A stretch of 51,065 bases of DNA from Longimicrobium sp. GTDB lineage: Bacteria; Gemmatimonadota; Gemmatimonadetes; Longimicrobiales; Longimicrobiaceae. Below, one piece after another: positions 36,033-45,049 of the stretch. Positions within the stretch are counted from its first letter, which is position 1; each line of letters opens with the position of its first letter. The position numbers and the translations under genes were made by a program. The DNA lies in the NCBI RefSeq assembly GCF_035474595.1, contig NZ_DATIND010000134.1:1-51065 (forward strand). The letters run 5' to 3'. The notes under the pieces were generated by a model, which had not been told where the DNA came from, searched no databases, and saw only the letters and a program-made list of their open reading frames with translations.

Positions 36033-36488
36033 TCAGAACTTCTCCCCCTTGGCCTCGCGCAGGTGGCTGCCGACGGGGCGGATGCGGCCCCACATGGTCC
36101 AGAAGTAGAGGACGAGCCCCGCCGCCTGCCCCACGCCGCCGGCCAGCACGATCCATCCCAGCCACGGCACCCGGACCCACGCCCGCGACATCTCCGCCAC
36201 GAACCGCGCGCCCGTCGACAGCGCCAGGATCCAGTACGCCGCCTCGATGCGCGCCGGGCGGTAGCGGGTATCGTCCTTTTCCGGGCGGAGAAAGAGCCAG
36301 AGCGCCACGCCCAGGATCAGGAACATGACGAAGCCCACGAGCACCGCGTGCGCGTGGGCGGAAACCAGGTACGGGCTGGGCCAGCGCCCGCCGACCTCGC
36401 GCATGGCCAGCATCCACACCCCCAGCACCAGCCCGGCCAGGCCGAAGCCCAGCCCCGTCTTGATGAACCTGCGGACGAGGGAGTACAC
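36033..36488 (-). CDS. Small haem-copper-oxidase subunit I-like membrane protein
   Basis: 151 residues from GTG 36488. Four membrane helices; the second carries SAHAHAVLVGFVMFLILGVA, resembling the histidine-bearing helix of cbb3/NorB-type oxidases. It is far too short for a catalytic subunit and lacks the six-histidine set, so it is a paralogous small protein of the sort often found in this group. It lies 47 bp after the histidine kinase on the same strand and may share its transcript. Confidence 0.75.
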   Translation of the reverse strand: MYSLVRRFIKTGLGFGLAGLVLGVWMLAMREVGGRWPSPYLVSAHAHAVLVGFVMFLILGVALWLFLRPEKDDTRYRPARIEAAYWILALSTGARFVAEMSRAWVRVPWLGWIVLAGGVGQAAGLVLYFWTMWGRIRPVGSHLREAKGEKF

Positions 36489-36535
36489 GCGTCACCCCGC
36501 TCCGTGGCGGTGTCCGCCCGCCGTGCGCTCGGCTC

Positions 36536-37660
36536 TCACGCCGCGGTCGCCTCCAGCGCGGGCCGTGCGGCGCGCGCGGGGAGCCGGTCCGCCGCGCCGG
36601 CGACGGGAATGCGCACCTTCACGCGGGTGCCGGCGCCCGGCGCGCTCTCCACCTCCACCGCGCCGCCCGCGTACAGCGCGCGCTCGCGCATCCCGAAAAA
36701 GCCCAGGCAGGGCTCGCGCGCCTCCGTGTCGCCCACCTCGAAGCCGCGGCCGTCGTCGCGGATGGTGGCCACCACGCACCCGCCCTCGCGCGCCACCTCC
36801 ACGCGGGCCTTCGACGCGCCGGCGTGGCGCAGCACGTTCGACAGCGCCTCCTGCACCACGCGGTACAGCGCCAGCTCGCCGTCGGCCGCCAGCATCCCCC
36901 CGGCCCCGGCGTCGCCGCGCACGGTGATCTCCACCCCCGAGTGGGCGGCGACGCGGCGGCAGTAGCCCTCGATGGCCGGCACCAGCCCCACCTCGGCCAG
37001 CGTGGGCGAGTGCAGCATCCCCGCGAAGTCGCGGATGCGGTCGGTGAGCCCCACGATGTCGTCGCGCAGCGCGTCCAGCAGCTTCTCGCGCGCCGCCGCG
37101 CCGGTGCTGCGCCGCGCGATGCGCAGCCGCAGGAGGATGGCCGACAGCGACTGCGCCGTCTCGCCCTCCAGCTCGTGCGCCATCCGCACCCGCTCGCTCT
37201 CCTGCGCGCGGAAGGCGCGGGCCGCCACCTCGCGCAGCCGCTGCCGGTCCGCCGCCAGCCCGTCGAGCAGGCGGTTGAAGACCCGGATCACGCGCTCCAG
37301 CCGCGGGTCGGCGATGCGCGGCAGCGGCGCGCGGGCGTCCATCTGCCCGCCGGCCACCTTCTCGGCGGCGTGCTCCAGCGCGTCGAGCGGGCCCAGCGCC
37401 AGCCGCAGCACCGCCGCGTACAGCGGCAGCGTCACCGACGCGCAGACGGAGCCGATGAGCAGGAAGAGCGCGACCGACGCCAGCTCCGGCGCCCCGCGCA
37501 GCAGGCGGCCGGCCGCGGCGGCGCTCGCCGCGGCGACCAGCACCACGATGGCGGCGTTGGCCAGCAGCACCTTGTAGAACAGCGGCATCCGCAGCAGCAC
37601 CCGCCCCACCCCGGGCCGCGCGCGGCGCTTCCGATTCGGTCCGTACCACGTCGTGGGCAT
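36536..37660 (-). CDS. Membrane sensor histidine kinase (HisKA_3/NarL-partner type), orphan
   Basis: 374 residues. Two membrane helices (about 28-50 and 60-85) with a very short outside loop, a HAMP linker (LGPLDALEHAAEKVAGGQMD), the dimerisation helix with H162 in ERVRMAHELEGETAQSLSA, and a HATPase domain (EALSNVLRHAGASKARVEVA N box, IRDDGRGFE, LGFFGMRERA). The H box reads AHELEGE instead of the usual (A/R)ELHDE order, so the phospho-histidine position is unusual. AAGGAGG precedes the ATG. No response regulator is adjacent. Confidence 0.9.
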   Translation of the reverse strand: MPTTWYGPNRKRRARPGVGRVLLRMPLFYKVLLANAAIVVLVAAASAAAAGRLLRGAPELASVALFLLIGSVCASVTLPLYAAVLRLALGPLDALEHAAEKVAGGQMDARAPLPRIADPRLERVIRVFNRLLDGLAADRQRLREVAARAFRAQESERVRMAHELEGETAQSLSAILLRLRIARRSTGAAAREKLLDALRDDIVGLTDRIRDFAGMLHSPTLAEVGLVPAIEGYCRRVAAHSGVEITVRGDAGAGGMLAADGELALYRVVQEALSNVLRHAGASKARVEVAREGGCVVATIRDDGRGFEVGDTEAREPCLGFFGMRERALYAGGAVEVESAPGAGTRVKVRIPVAGAADRLPARAARPALEATAA

Positions 37661-37848
37661 CGCCCCTCCTTCACCCTGATACGCGGATGCCCGGGGCACA
37701 CGAACGATCTTCCCGGGCCCTTCGCCGGGAAGAAAGCTACCCGCCCCCGCGCCGCCGGTCAGTCCGCGCGTACCTGAAACCGCTGTAGGGTGCCTCCCTA
37801 CCGGCAGCGAGCGGGGAGATGGGGAAATGGGGATGGTCGCGCCGCATT

Positions 37849-37898
37849 CCCCCGAATGAAATTCGGGGGCAACAACCGCACAAAGTCCCTGCGGGACT
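37849..37898 (+). repeat. Twin-hairpin repeat, copy 9
   Basis: Longer first stem CCCCCGAAT-GAA-ATTCGGGGG, linker CAACAACCGCACAA, AGTCCC-TGC-GGGACT. The GC clamp GCG/CGC is replaced by CCCCC/GGGGG on both sides. Confidence 0.85.
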
Positions 37899-37935
37899 GT
37901 CGTCCAGCATCGGACGCGCTCCGAAAGCCTCTCCG

Positions 37936-38007
37936 CGCGATGAGTTCTCCCCTCCCCCGCGGAGCGGGCGGAGGGGTCGGGGAAGGGGGCCACCGGGCGG
38001 GCAGGAT
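37936..38007 (-). repeat. Composite repeat G, copy 2
   Basis: Inverted match to 11019-11091. It lies between twin-hairpin copies 9 and 10 in the 498-bp gene-free stretch 37661-38158. Confidence 0.75.
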
Positions 38008-38082
38008 GCTTCGAACGAGAGCAGATGCCGGCTGGCATTCCGCCGCGCGAATGCCTCGGGGGGTGGAGAATGCAAAGGCCGC

Positions 38083-38130
38083 AGTCCCGCAGGGACTTTG
38101 TGCTTTTGTTGCCCCCGAATTCATTCAGGG
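38083..38130 (-). repeat. Twin-hairpin repeat, copy 10
   Basis: Minus strand: CCCTGAAT-GA-ATTCGGGGG, linker CAACAAAAGCACAA, AGTCCC-TGC-GGGACT. Inverted partner of copy 9, 29 bp beyond the CDF stop. Confidence 0.85.
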
Positions 38131-38158
38131 TTGAAGAGTGCGGATAGTCGCGCTTTCC

Positions 38159-39217
38159 CTACGGCTCCCCCGTCGGCCGGTTCGCGCGCTTCTGCTCCAC
38201 GGCCGGGTCCCCATCCCCCTGCGTCCCGTCCCTCCGCCCGCCTCCCTCCGCCCCGCTGTCGCCCGGCACGGGGGCGGGGCGGCCGGCGCGGAGGCGCTCC
38301 AGGCGCACGTCCTCGAACGAGACGGGGTCCTCCAGCGGCTCCAGGTGCGTGAACACGGTGGAGTTGGGGATGGCGTCGCGGATCTCCTCCTCCATCCGCT
38401 CCAGCAGCTCGTGCCCCTTCTGCACGCTCCACTCGCCCGGCACCAGCACGTGCACCGAGACGAAGCGCCGCATCCCCGCCTGCCGCGTGCGCAGCGCGTG
38501 GTACTCGGCGCCCTCGGGCGCGTAGCGGTCCAGGATGCGCACCACCGTCGCCCGGTCGTCCTCGGGGATGGCGGTGTCCAGCAGCCCCAGCGCCGAGCGC
38601 CGCATCAGCCCGATCCCGATGCGCACCACGTTCAGCGCCACCACGATGGCGATCACCGGGTCCAGCCAGTGCCACCCGGTGAGCGCCACCGCCGCCACCC
38701 CCGCCATCACCCCCACCGTGGTCCATACGTCGGTCAGCAGGTGGTGCGCGTCGGCCTCCAGCGCGATCGAGCGGTAGCGGCGCCCCGCGCGCAGCAGCCG
38801 CACGGCCACGACCAGGTTCACCACCAGCGCCGCCGCGGAGATGGCGATGCCGAGCACGGGGTCGCGCACCGGCTGCGGGTGCATCAGCCGCACCGCCGAC
38901 GAGTAGGCGATGCTCGCCGCGGCGATGATGATCAGCGCGCCTTCGAAGGAGCTGGCGAAGTACTCGGCCTTGCTGTGGCCGTACGCGTGCTCCTCGTCCG
39001 GCGGCCGCGCGGCCACCGTCAGCATCGCCAGCGCCATGATCGCGGCCGCCAGGTTCACCAGGCTCTCCAGCGCGTCCGACAGCAGCCCCACCGAGCCGGT
39101 GACCAGGAACGCGCCGAACTTCAGCGCGATGGTCACCACCGCGGCGGCAATGGAAAGCCAGGCGAAACGCGTCAGGCGGGGCTGGTCGGTCACCGGATGG
39201 TGCGGCGCGTGGGTCAT
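38159..39217 (-). CDS. Cation diffusion facilitator (zinc/iron/cobalt efflux)
   Basis: 352 residues. Six membrane helices with the metal-site motifs SDALESLVN (helix 2) and [10 protein letters not shown] (helix 5, HxxxD), [11 protein letters not shown] between helices 2 and 3, and a C-terminal cytoplasmic domain ([20 protein letters not shown]) with metal-sensing histidines. It exports divalent cations in exchange for protons. The last 40 residues are an extra hydrophilic tail. Upstream gene-free DNA (39218-39626) holds the sigma-54-like promoter on the other strand. Confidence 0.93.
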   Translation of the reverse strand: MTHAPHHPVTDQPRLTRFAWLSIAAAVVTIALKFGAFLVTGSVGLLSDALESLVNLAAAIMALAMLTVAARPPDEEHAYGHSKAEYFASSFEGALIIIAAASIAYSSAVRLMHPQPVRDPVLGIAISAAALVVNLVVAVRLLRAGRRYRSIALEADAHHLLTDVWTTVGVMAGVAAVALTGWHWLDPVIAIVVALNVVRIGIGLMRRSALGLLDTAIPEDDRATVVRILDRYAPEGAEYHALRTRQAGMRRFVSVHVLVPGEWSVQKGHELLERMEEEIRDAIPNSTVFTHLEPLEDPVSFEDVRLERLRAGRPAPVPGDSGAEGGGRRDGTQGDGDPAVEQKRANRPTGEP

Positions 39218-39394
39218 GGGCGTGTGGGAAGCGCGCGAAGCTGGCGAACCGGACGGGTATCCGCAATGCACGGGCCCGCCCCTCGTCCATCCGGAAGCAG
39301 TTTCAGGGCGGGGGATGAGGATGACGGAGCAGTCCGACGCGATGGCGTGTTTCTGCACATCGGGATGCGACTCAACGAGATAGCTGCACCCGGA

Positions 39395-39413
39395 ATTGGC
39401 ACGCGCGTTGCAC
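39395..39413 (+). promoter_or_regulatory. Sigma-54 (-24/-12) promoter
   Basis: TTGGCACGCGCGTTGCACTT contains TGGCAC (39397-39402), a 5-bp spacer and TTGCA (39408-39412), the exact -24/-12 layout. Expected start near 39422. No other sigma-54-like site was noticed in the window. Confidence 0.7.
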
Positions 39414-39421
39414 TTCCCCTC

Positions 39422-39466
39422 TCCCGCCGAAGACGGCTCCCGTGCACCGCACGGGGGCCGTTTTTC
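39422..39466 (+). ncRNA. Candidate very short RNA between the sigma-54 promoter and an intrinsic terminator
   Basis: About 45 nt: a short leader CTCCCGCCGAAG, then a 13-bp hairpin (39433-39445 with 39449-39461, one G-T pair) and a T5 run. No plus-strand gene lies upstream for the terminator to serve. It may instead be an attenuator for the lipoprotein gene at 39627. Confidence 0.45.
39433..39465 (+). terminator. Intrinsic terminator
   Basis: ACGGCTCCCGTGC-ACC-GCACGGGGGCCGT followed by TTTTT. Confidence 0.85.
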
Positions 39467-39626
39467 GTTGAGGAAGGCCCCGTCCGTGGTCCATCCAGAC
39501 CTCGAGGGGCGCTCCTGGTTCCGTCGCGGACGGGACCCCGCGCGCTGGCCAACGCGCGGACCGGGCGCCGGTGGATGAGCGGGAGCCGGGCCGGACGCAC
39601 GAACCCGAACGCGACCGGAGGTCGTC

Positions 39627-39836
39627 ATGAGCCTCATCTCCCGCTCCGCCCTGTGCGCCGCGCTGGTCGCGGGCGCCGCCGCCTGCTCGCCCCCGACCTT
39701 CGCCACCACCGGCCGGTTCGCCGGCTCCCGGGGCCCGGCGTGCGTCTACTGCTCCGGCGGCTCCCGCGACTGGCAGGCGCCCAGGCTGACCGACCGCGCG
39801 CCGGCCGCCGCGACGCAGGGCCCCCTGAACCGCTGA
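39627..39836 (+). CDS. Small lipoprotein
   Basis: 69 residues after GGAGG (6 nt spacing). Signal peptide [20 protein letters not shown] with lipobox AGAAAC and then [11 protein letters not shown]. The mature part is short, Gly/Arg/Pro-rich, with two further cysteines (ACVYC). No family recognised. A hairpin at 39922-39957 probably ends the transcript. Confidence 0.75.
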   Translation: MSLISRSALCAALVAGAAACSPPTFATTGRFAGSRGPACVYCSGGSRDWQAPRLTDRAPAAATQGPLNR

Positions 39837-39921
39837 ACGCGCCCGCGGGTGCTTTCGTCCATCGCCCTCGAGCGCGAGATTCCGCCGGGACCGGAAACGA
39901 CGTAGACCTCCAGGCCGATGC

Positions 39922-39957
39922 AGGGGACACGGGGAGACGACGCATCTCCGTGTCCTC
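39922..39957 (+). terminator. Probable terminator after the small lipoprotein gene
   Basis: AGGGGACACGG pairs with CCGTGTCCTCT (one mismatch) and is followed by TTTC; it ends 28 bp before folK. Confidence 0.6.
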
Positions 39958-39984
39958 TTTCACTCTCCGCGAATCCGACCGACG

Positions 39985-40479
39985 ATGGCAGGCGACGCCC
40001 ATCCGCCCGTGGAAGTCCTCCTCGGCCTCGGCGCGAACCTCGGCGACCCGCGCGCCCAGCTGGCGCGCGCCGTGGACGCCCTGCACGAGTTCGTCACCGG
40101 CCTGCAGGCGTCCTCCATCTACCGGACCGAGCCCGTCGGCCACCGCGACCAGCCGGACTTCTACAACCAGGTCGTGCGGGGAACGACGACGCTCTCCCCC
40201 GGCGCGCTGCTGGACCGCGTGCTGGCGGTCGAGGAGGAGATGGGACGCCGGCGCACCTTCCGCAACGCCCCGCGCGTCATCGACATCGACATCCTGGCGT
40301 ATGGGGACGAGGTGATCCGCACGGAGCGGCTGACGGTGCCGCACCCGGGGATCGCGGAGCGCGGCTTCGTCCTCCATCCGCTGGCCGAAGTGGCCCCCGG
40401 GTGGCGTCATCCCGAGCGTATGCAGACGGCCCGGGAAATGCTTTCGGCGGCGGCGCTGGAGCGGGTGGAAAAGATCTGA
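39985..40479 (+). CDS. folK: 2-amino-4-hydroxy-6-hydroxymethyldihydropteridine pyrophosphokinase
   Basis: 164 residues, the normal length. Signatures: LLGLGANLGDPRAQLARAVD at the start, SSIYRTEPVG, QPDFYNQVV, and the HPPK motif RVIDIDILAYGD (metal-binding aspartates). It transfers pyrophosphate from ATP to the pterin alcohol in folate synthesis, in the cytoplasm. The stop is followed at once by an octamer array. Other folate genes are not in the window. Confidence 0.96.
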   Translation: MAGDAHPPVEVLLGLGANLGDPRAQLARAVDALHEFVTGLQASSIYRTEPVGHRDQPDFYNQVVRGTTTLSPGALLDRVLAVEEEMGRRRTFRNAPRVIDIDILAYGDEVIRTERLTVPHPGIAERGFVLHPLAEVAPGWRHPERMQTAREMLSAAALERVEKI

Positions 40480-40509
40480 AGTGCGAGAGTGCGAGAGTGC
40501 GAAAGTGGG
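40479..40509 (+). repeat. Octamer array GARAGTGCG type
   Basis: GAAGTGCGAGAGTGCGAGAG then TGCGAAAGTG, starting at the folK stop. An inverse array (CTCGCACCTTCGCACTTTCG) lies at 40604-40624; together they bracket 95 bp without a gene. Confidence 0.75.
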
Positions 40510-40696
40510 CGGCGTCACCGCGAGATGAGTCTTCCGGCCCGGCTTCGGCATAGATGGATGAAGGGAACGCACCAGAACCGGCAACGCGTCGGGCCCACAC
40601 CCTCGCACCTTCGCACTTTCGCACCCGCTGTTCCTTGCAGGTTCACACCCGCTCGCTTAACTCTCAACCGGGCTGCGGCAGGCCCGAAACGGACGG

Positions 40697-41854
40697 ATGA
40701 CGATTTCGCCGCGGGACTTCACCGTAGGGGTCGAGGAAGAGTACCAGCTCGTCGACGCGCAGTCGGGCGACCTGCGCAGCCGCGCCCGCTGGGTCATCGC
40801 CGGCGACTGGACCGGGCAGGTGAAGCCCGAGATGCAGCAGCACACCATCGAGGTCGAGACCCGGGTGTGCGAGGGCACCCACTGCGTGCGCGAGGACCTG
40901 GCCCGCCTCCGCTTCCAGGCCGCCACCGTGGCCGGCGCCGAGGGGCTGCGCATCGTGGCCGCGGGAACGCACCCGTTCGGCGCGGCGGGCGGGCACCCGT
41001 TCACCGACGCCGAGGTCTACCAGGCCATCCGCGACGAGTACCGCGAGCTGGCCGAGACGCAGACCATCTTCGGGATGCACGTGCATGTGGGCGTCCCGGC
41101 GCACCTGGACCGCACGCGCGTGTCCAACGCCGCGCGGTTCTATCTCCCCTACCTGCTGGCGCTTTCGGGCAGCTCGCCGTACTGGCAGGGGCGCGACACC
41201 GGGTACTGCTCGTTCCGCACGCTCCTCTGGCGGCGCTGGCCCCGCACCGGCGCGCCGCCGCGCTTCCAGGACGCCGCCGAGTACGAGCTGCTGCTGAAGT
41301 GGCTGGTCGAAACGAAGTGCGTGGACGCGCCCGGCCGCATCTACTGGGACCTGCGCCCGCACCACAAGTACCCCACGGTGGAGTTCCGCGCCGCCGACGT
41401 CACCCCGCGGCTGGAAGACGCCGTGGCCGGCGCGGCGCTGGCCCGGGCGGTGGTCGCCGGGATCGCCGCGGGAATCCTGACCGAGCCGCGGCTCCCCGCC
41501 TCCGTCGCCCAGCCGCTCCTGGGCGAGAACTCGTGGCGGGCCGCGCGCGACGGGACCGGGGCCGAGCTGGTGGACCTCTTCGCCGATCGCCCGCGCACCA
41601 TCTCCGCGCGCGACGCGGTGCTCGGGCTGGCCGAGCGGCTGCGGCCGCTGGCCCAAGAGCTGGGGGATGGAGATTCGCTGGCGGCGCTGGAAGACGTGTT
41701 CGACCGCGGGTGCGCGGCGGTGCGGATGCGGCGGGCGATGGACGACCTGGGGGGCGACCTGCGGCGGCTGGCGCTGTGGGCGGCCGACGAGACCGTGCTG
41801 GGGCTGGGCATGGACCGGCGAAACGAGCAGCGGCTGGAAGAGACCACCGTATGA
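40697..41854 (+). CDS. Carboxylate-amine ligase, YbdK/glutamate-cysteine ligase type 2 family
   Basis: 385 residues. FTVGVEEEYQLVD at the start, GMHVHVGVPAHLDR in the middle and TVEFRAADV are hallmarks of GCS2/YbdK ATP-dependent ligases, which join glutamate to an amine such as cysteine (weakly for YbdK). The physiological substrate is unknown. Its stop overlaps the aroB ATG by 4 bp (41851-41854), so they are coupled. It is not an ATP-grasp enzyme of the graspetide type. Confidence 0.93.
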   Translation: MTISPRDFTVGVEEEYQLVDAQSGDLRSRARWVIAGDWTGQVKPEMQQHTIEVETRVCEGTHCVREDLARLRFQAATVAGAEGLRIVAAGTHPFGAAGGHPFTDAEVYQAIRDEYRELAETQTIFGMHVHVGVPAHLDRTRVSNAARFYLPYLLALSGSSPYWQGRDTGYCSFRTLLWRRWPRTGAPPRFQDAAEYELLLKWLVETKCVDAPGRIYWDLRPHHKYPTVEFRAADVTPRLEDAVAGAALARAVVAGIAAGILTEPRLPASVAQPLLGENSWRAARDGTGAELVDLFADRPRTISARDAVLGLAERLRPLAQELGDGDSLAALEDVFDRGCAAVRMRRAMDDLGGDLRRLALWAADETVLGLGMDRRNEQRLEETTV

Positions 41855-42978
41855 GCAGCAAGCAGCGCATCGCCATTCAGCTTCCCGAGCGCCCCGGCCG
41901 CGGATACGAGATCCTGGTGGGGAGCGGCCTCTTTTCCACCCTGGCCACCATCCTCTCGCGCTTCTGCCCCGCGCACCGCTACGCCGTGGTCACCGACGAC
42001 CGCGTGGCCGAGTTGTACGCGGTGAAGCTCTCGCGCATGCTGCACTCCGCCGGCTACCGCGCCGACGTCTTCGCCTTCCAGAATGGCGAGGAGCGGAAGA
42101 CGCGCGACACCTGGGGGCTGGTCGGCGACGCCATGCTCGAGGCCGGCATCGGGCGCGACGCGGCGCTCATCGCCTTCGGCGGCGGCGTGCCGGGCGACCT
42201 GGGCGGCTTCGTGGCCGCCACCTACATGCGCGGCCTTCCCCTGGTCCAGGTGCCCACCACGCTGCTGGCGATGATCGACTCCTCGGTCGGCGGAAAGACG
42301 GGGGTCGACACGCCGGCGGGGAAGAACCTGGTCGGCGCCTTCCACCAGCCGCACGTGGTGGTCGCCGATCCGGACCTGCTGCACACGCTCCCCGATGCGC
42401 ACATCCGCGCCGGGCTGGCCGAGGCGGTGAAGCACGGCGCCATCGCCGACCCCGAGTACCTGGAGTGGATCGAGTCCGCCGCCGCCGACCTGCTGGCGGG
42501 CGACACCGACGCGCTCACCCGCCTGATCGTGCGCTCGGTGGAGATCAAGGCCGAGATCGTGAAGCGCGACGAAACCGAGACCGGCCCCCGCAAGCTGCTG
42601 AACTTCGGCCACACCATCGGCCACGCCATCGAGGCGCTCTCGGGCTACGCGCTCCTGCACGGCGAGGCGGTGGCCATCGGGATGGTGGAGGAGGCGCGCA
42701 TCGGCGAGCGCTGCGGCATCACCGCGGCGGGAACCTCGGCGCGGCTGCGCAAGGCGCTCACGCGGCTCGGCCTTCCCACCTCGCTCCCGCTGGAGATGAA
42801 CGTGGAAGAGGTGGTGGACTGGACCCGCGCCGACAAGAAGGCCCGCGAGGGCCGCGTGGAGTACGCGCTGATCGAGGCCATCGGCGCCCCCGCCGTGGGC
42901 CGCGACGGGCGATACGGCTCCCCGGTGGCGGACGAGACGGTGATGGAGGTCCTGGGCGGCGTGGGCAATCGCGCCTGA
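41851..42978 (+). CDS. aroB: 3-dehydroquinate synthase
   Basis: 375 residues. NAD-binding and active-site motifs: NGEERKTRDTWG, FGGGVPGDLGGFVAATYMRG, VPTTLLAMIDSSVGGKTGVD, GLAEAVKHGAI, and LNFGHTIGHAIEAL plus LLHGEAVAIGMV (zinc ligands). It converts DAHP to 3-dehydroquinate, step two of the shikimate pathway. Coupled to the ligase gene upstream; a heptamer-like GARAGTACG array follows the stop. Confidence 0.97.
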   Translation: MSSKQRIAIQLPERPGRGYEILVGSGLFSTLATILSRFCPAHRYAVVTDDRVAELYAVKLSRMLHSAGYRADVFAFQNGEERKTRDTWGLVGDAMLEAGIGRDAALIAFGGGVPGDLGGFVAATYMRGLPLVQVPTTLLAMIDSSVGGKTGVDTPAGKNLVGAFHQPHVVVADPDLLHTLPDAHIRAGLAEAVKHGAIADPEYLEWIESAAADLLAGDTDALTRLIVRSVEIKAEIVKRDETETGPRKLLNFGHTIGHAIEALSGYALLHGEAVAIGMVEEARIGERCGITAAGTSARLRKALTRLGLPTSLPLEMNVEEVVDWTRADKKAREGRVEYALIEAIGAPAVGRDGRYGSPVADETVMEVLGGVGNRA

Positions 42979-43012
42979 AGAGTACGAAAGTACGAGAGTA
43001 CGGAAGTACGAA
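42979..43012 (+). repeat. GARAGTACG octamer array
   Basis: AAGAGTACGAAAGTACGAGA then GTACGGAAGTACG: four units as in the GAAGTGCG arrays, with TAC for TGC throughout. Confidence 0.8.
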
Positions 43013-43051
43013 ACCGCGGGTGGCGCGATGAAGGCGACGTCGCACCGATGA

Positions 43052-43099
43052 AGTCCGCGAAGGCGGACTGCGTGCCGTTGTAGCCGCGAGTTCACTCGC
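43052..43099 (-). repeat. Twin-hairpin repeat, copy 11
   Basis: Minus strand: GCGAGT-GA-ACTCGC, linker GGCTACAACGGCACGC, AGTCCGC-CTTC-GCGGACT. It lies between the convergent aroB and secG genes. Confidence 0.85.
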
Positions 43100-43148
43100 A
43101 TCTTCGCGAACACAGTATCCACCGATATTCCGATCCAGTACAACAGAA

Positions 43149-43181
43149 AACGGGCCGGCTCCGCGAGGGAGCCGGCCCGTT
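43149..43181 (-). terminator. secG intrinsic terminator
   Basis: AACGGGCCGGCTCC and GGAGCCGGCCCGTT with loop GCGAG; on the minus strand it continues into TTTTCTG. Confidence 0.9.
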
Positions 43182-43205
43182 CTGCGTTCCTTCGAGGCCG
43201 TGCGC

Positions 43206-43697
43206 CTACTGCTTGGGCGCGGCCGGCTGGTTGGCCGGGGCGGGCGTCTGGCCGGGCGCCGGCGCGGGCGAGCCCGCGTTGGCCGTCGCCGGGTCGTTGC
43301 CGCCCTGCACGGCGGCGGGGGCGGGCGCGGCGGCCGGCACCGGGCCGGTCCCCTGCGCCTGGTTCGGCGCGCCCTGCGTGGTCCCCGGGATCGGCTGGCC
43401 CGCGGCCGCCGGCGGCGCGGCCTGCTGCAGCCCCTGGCGCAGCACCGAGGTGGGCCGCGTGGCGCGCGCCGACATCAGCGACAGCGTGAAGGCGATGGCC
43501 ACGAAGATCCCGCCGGCCCACCACGAGGCCTTGTGCAGGATGGTGGTGGCCTGGCGGCTGCCGAACAGCGTGTCGGAGCCGCCCCCGCCGCCGCCACCCA
43601 TGGCGGCCAGGCCGCCGCCCTTGCCGGACTGCAGCAGCACCACGGGAATGAGCACCAGCGCGTCGATGACCAGCAGGATCAGCAGAAGAGTGAACAC
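43206..43697 (-). CDS. secG: Protein-export membrane protein SecG
   Basis: 163 residues, about twice the minimal SecG. Helix 1 LLLILLVIDALVLIPVVLLQ, the conserved SGKGGGLAAMGGGGGGGSDT loop, LFGSRQATTILHKASWWAGG and helix 2 AIAFTLSLMSARA form the core (residues 1-80). The remainder is an Ala/Pro/Gln low-complexity tail. It is the accessory subunit of SecYEG. A sigma-70 promoter and an intrinsic terminator bracket it. Elsewhere secG often directly follows tpiA; here a peptide gene intervenes. Confidence 0.94.
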   Translation of the reverse strand: MFTLLLILLVIDALVLIPVVLLQSGKGGGLAAMGGGGGGGSDTLFGSRQATTILHKASWWAGGIFVAIAFTLSLMSARATRPTSVLRQGLQQAAPPAAAGQPIPGTTQGAPNQAQGTGPVPAAAPAPAAVQGGNDPATANAGSPAPAPGQTPAPANQPAAPKQ

Positions 43698-43746
43698 GGA
43701 AGCGTCCGGTCGAGTCGGGGTGACGTCAGGGATGGCAAAGCTTTGA

Positions 43747-43774
43747 AATTTAGCAGGATGCGCCCTTCCGTCAA
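43747..43774 (-). promoter_or_regulatory. Sigma-70 promoter of secG
   Basis: TTGACG (43769-43774), 16-bp spacer, TAAATT (43747-43752), about 43 nt of leader to the ATG. It starts downstream of the peptide gene stop, so secG need not be read from the glycolytic operon. Confidence 0.75.
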
Positions 43775-43827
43775 CCCGTCCCCACCCGTCCCGGGCGGCG
43801 GCGCGGGGCCGCGGCCCGGGTGCCCGC

Positions 43828-44103
43828 TCACCCGCCGAAGCAGACGCAGGTGGGAGGCGTGCAGGCGAACTCGGTGTTCGGCTCGTAGCAGTAGTCGCCC
43901 AGGGTGCAGGTGCCCGCGCGCCCCGTGCAGTTGATGCACGTCTCGTCGCCGCCCTGCGTGTACGTGCCGCACGAGTCCATCCGGTCGGTGGGAAAGCACC
44001 AGGCTTCCGAGTGCGCCCGCACCGTGCCGCGCGCCCGCCTCTCCGCCGACGTCTCGAACGACTCCACCTGCAGGGTTTCGACGTCCAGGCTGATCTTCTT
44101 CAT
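43828..44103 (-). CDS. Cysteine-rich lanthipeptide-like precursor (pinensin-type leader)
   Basis: 91 residues from ATG 44103, with AAGG upstream; GTG 44133 is an alternative that would bury the leader. The leader [20 protein letters not shown] resembles class I lanthipeptide/pinensin-type leaders (KKxSLxxxxLxVESFET). [10 protein letters not shown] follows, then a core with nine cysteines (36, 45, 56, 59, 66, 72, 81, 86, 88) and many Thr/Ser ([27 protein letters not shown]). Dehydration and thioether formation are inferred; no LanB/LanC gene lies in the window. It sits alone between tpiA and secG. Confidence 0.78.
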   Translation of the reverse strand: MKKISLDVETLQVESFETSAERRARGTVRAHSEAWCFPTDRMDSCGTYTQGGDETCINCTGRAGTCTLGDYCYEPNTEFACTPPTCVCFGG

Positions 44104-44135
44104 GGAAGCACCTTCCGGGGGCGGGTTGGACACGC

Positions 44136-44156
44136 GCCCGCGCGAAATGCGCGGGC
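44136..44156 (-). terminator. Hairpin just upstream of the peptide gene
   Basis: GCCCGCGC-ATTTC-GCGCGGGC on the minus strand, 33 nt before the ATG. It may be a second stop for tpiA transcripts or a leader hairpin. Confidence 0.4.
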
Positions 44157-44178
44157 TTCGCCGGGTGGGGGGAGTGCG

Positions 44179-44213
44179 ATCCGGCGCGAAGGAAGGTTAC
44201 CCTCGCGCCGGAT
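44179..44213 (-). terminator. Terminator-like hairpin after tpiA
   Basis: ATCCGGCGCGA and TCGCGCCGGAT around a 13-nt loop, 66 bp past the tpiA stop. No T tract. Confidence 0.6.
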
Positions 44214-44278
44214 GGCGATCAACAGCTGGCGGAAGAAGTTTGTCCCGGCCGGTTCACGGCGCCGGCGCGCTTCGCGAA

Positions 44279-45045
<767 letters not shown>

Positions 45046-45049
<4 letters not shown>

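Noticed and set aside
40697-41854. Carboxylate-amine ligase as the modifying enzyme of the TTxxxxEE peptide
   Set aside because: It is a GCS2/YbdK-type ligase, not ATP-grasp, lies 22 kb away and is coupled to aroB.
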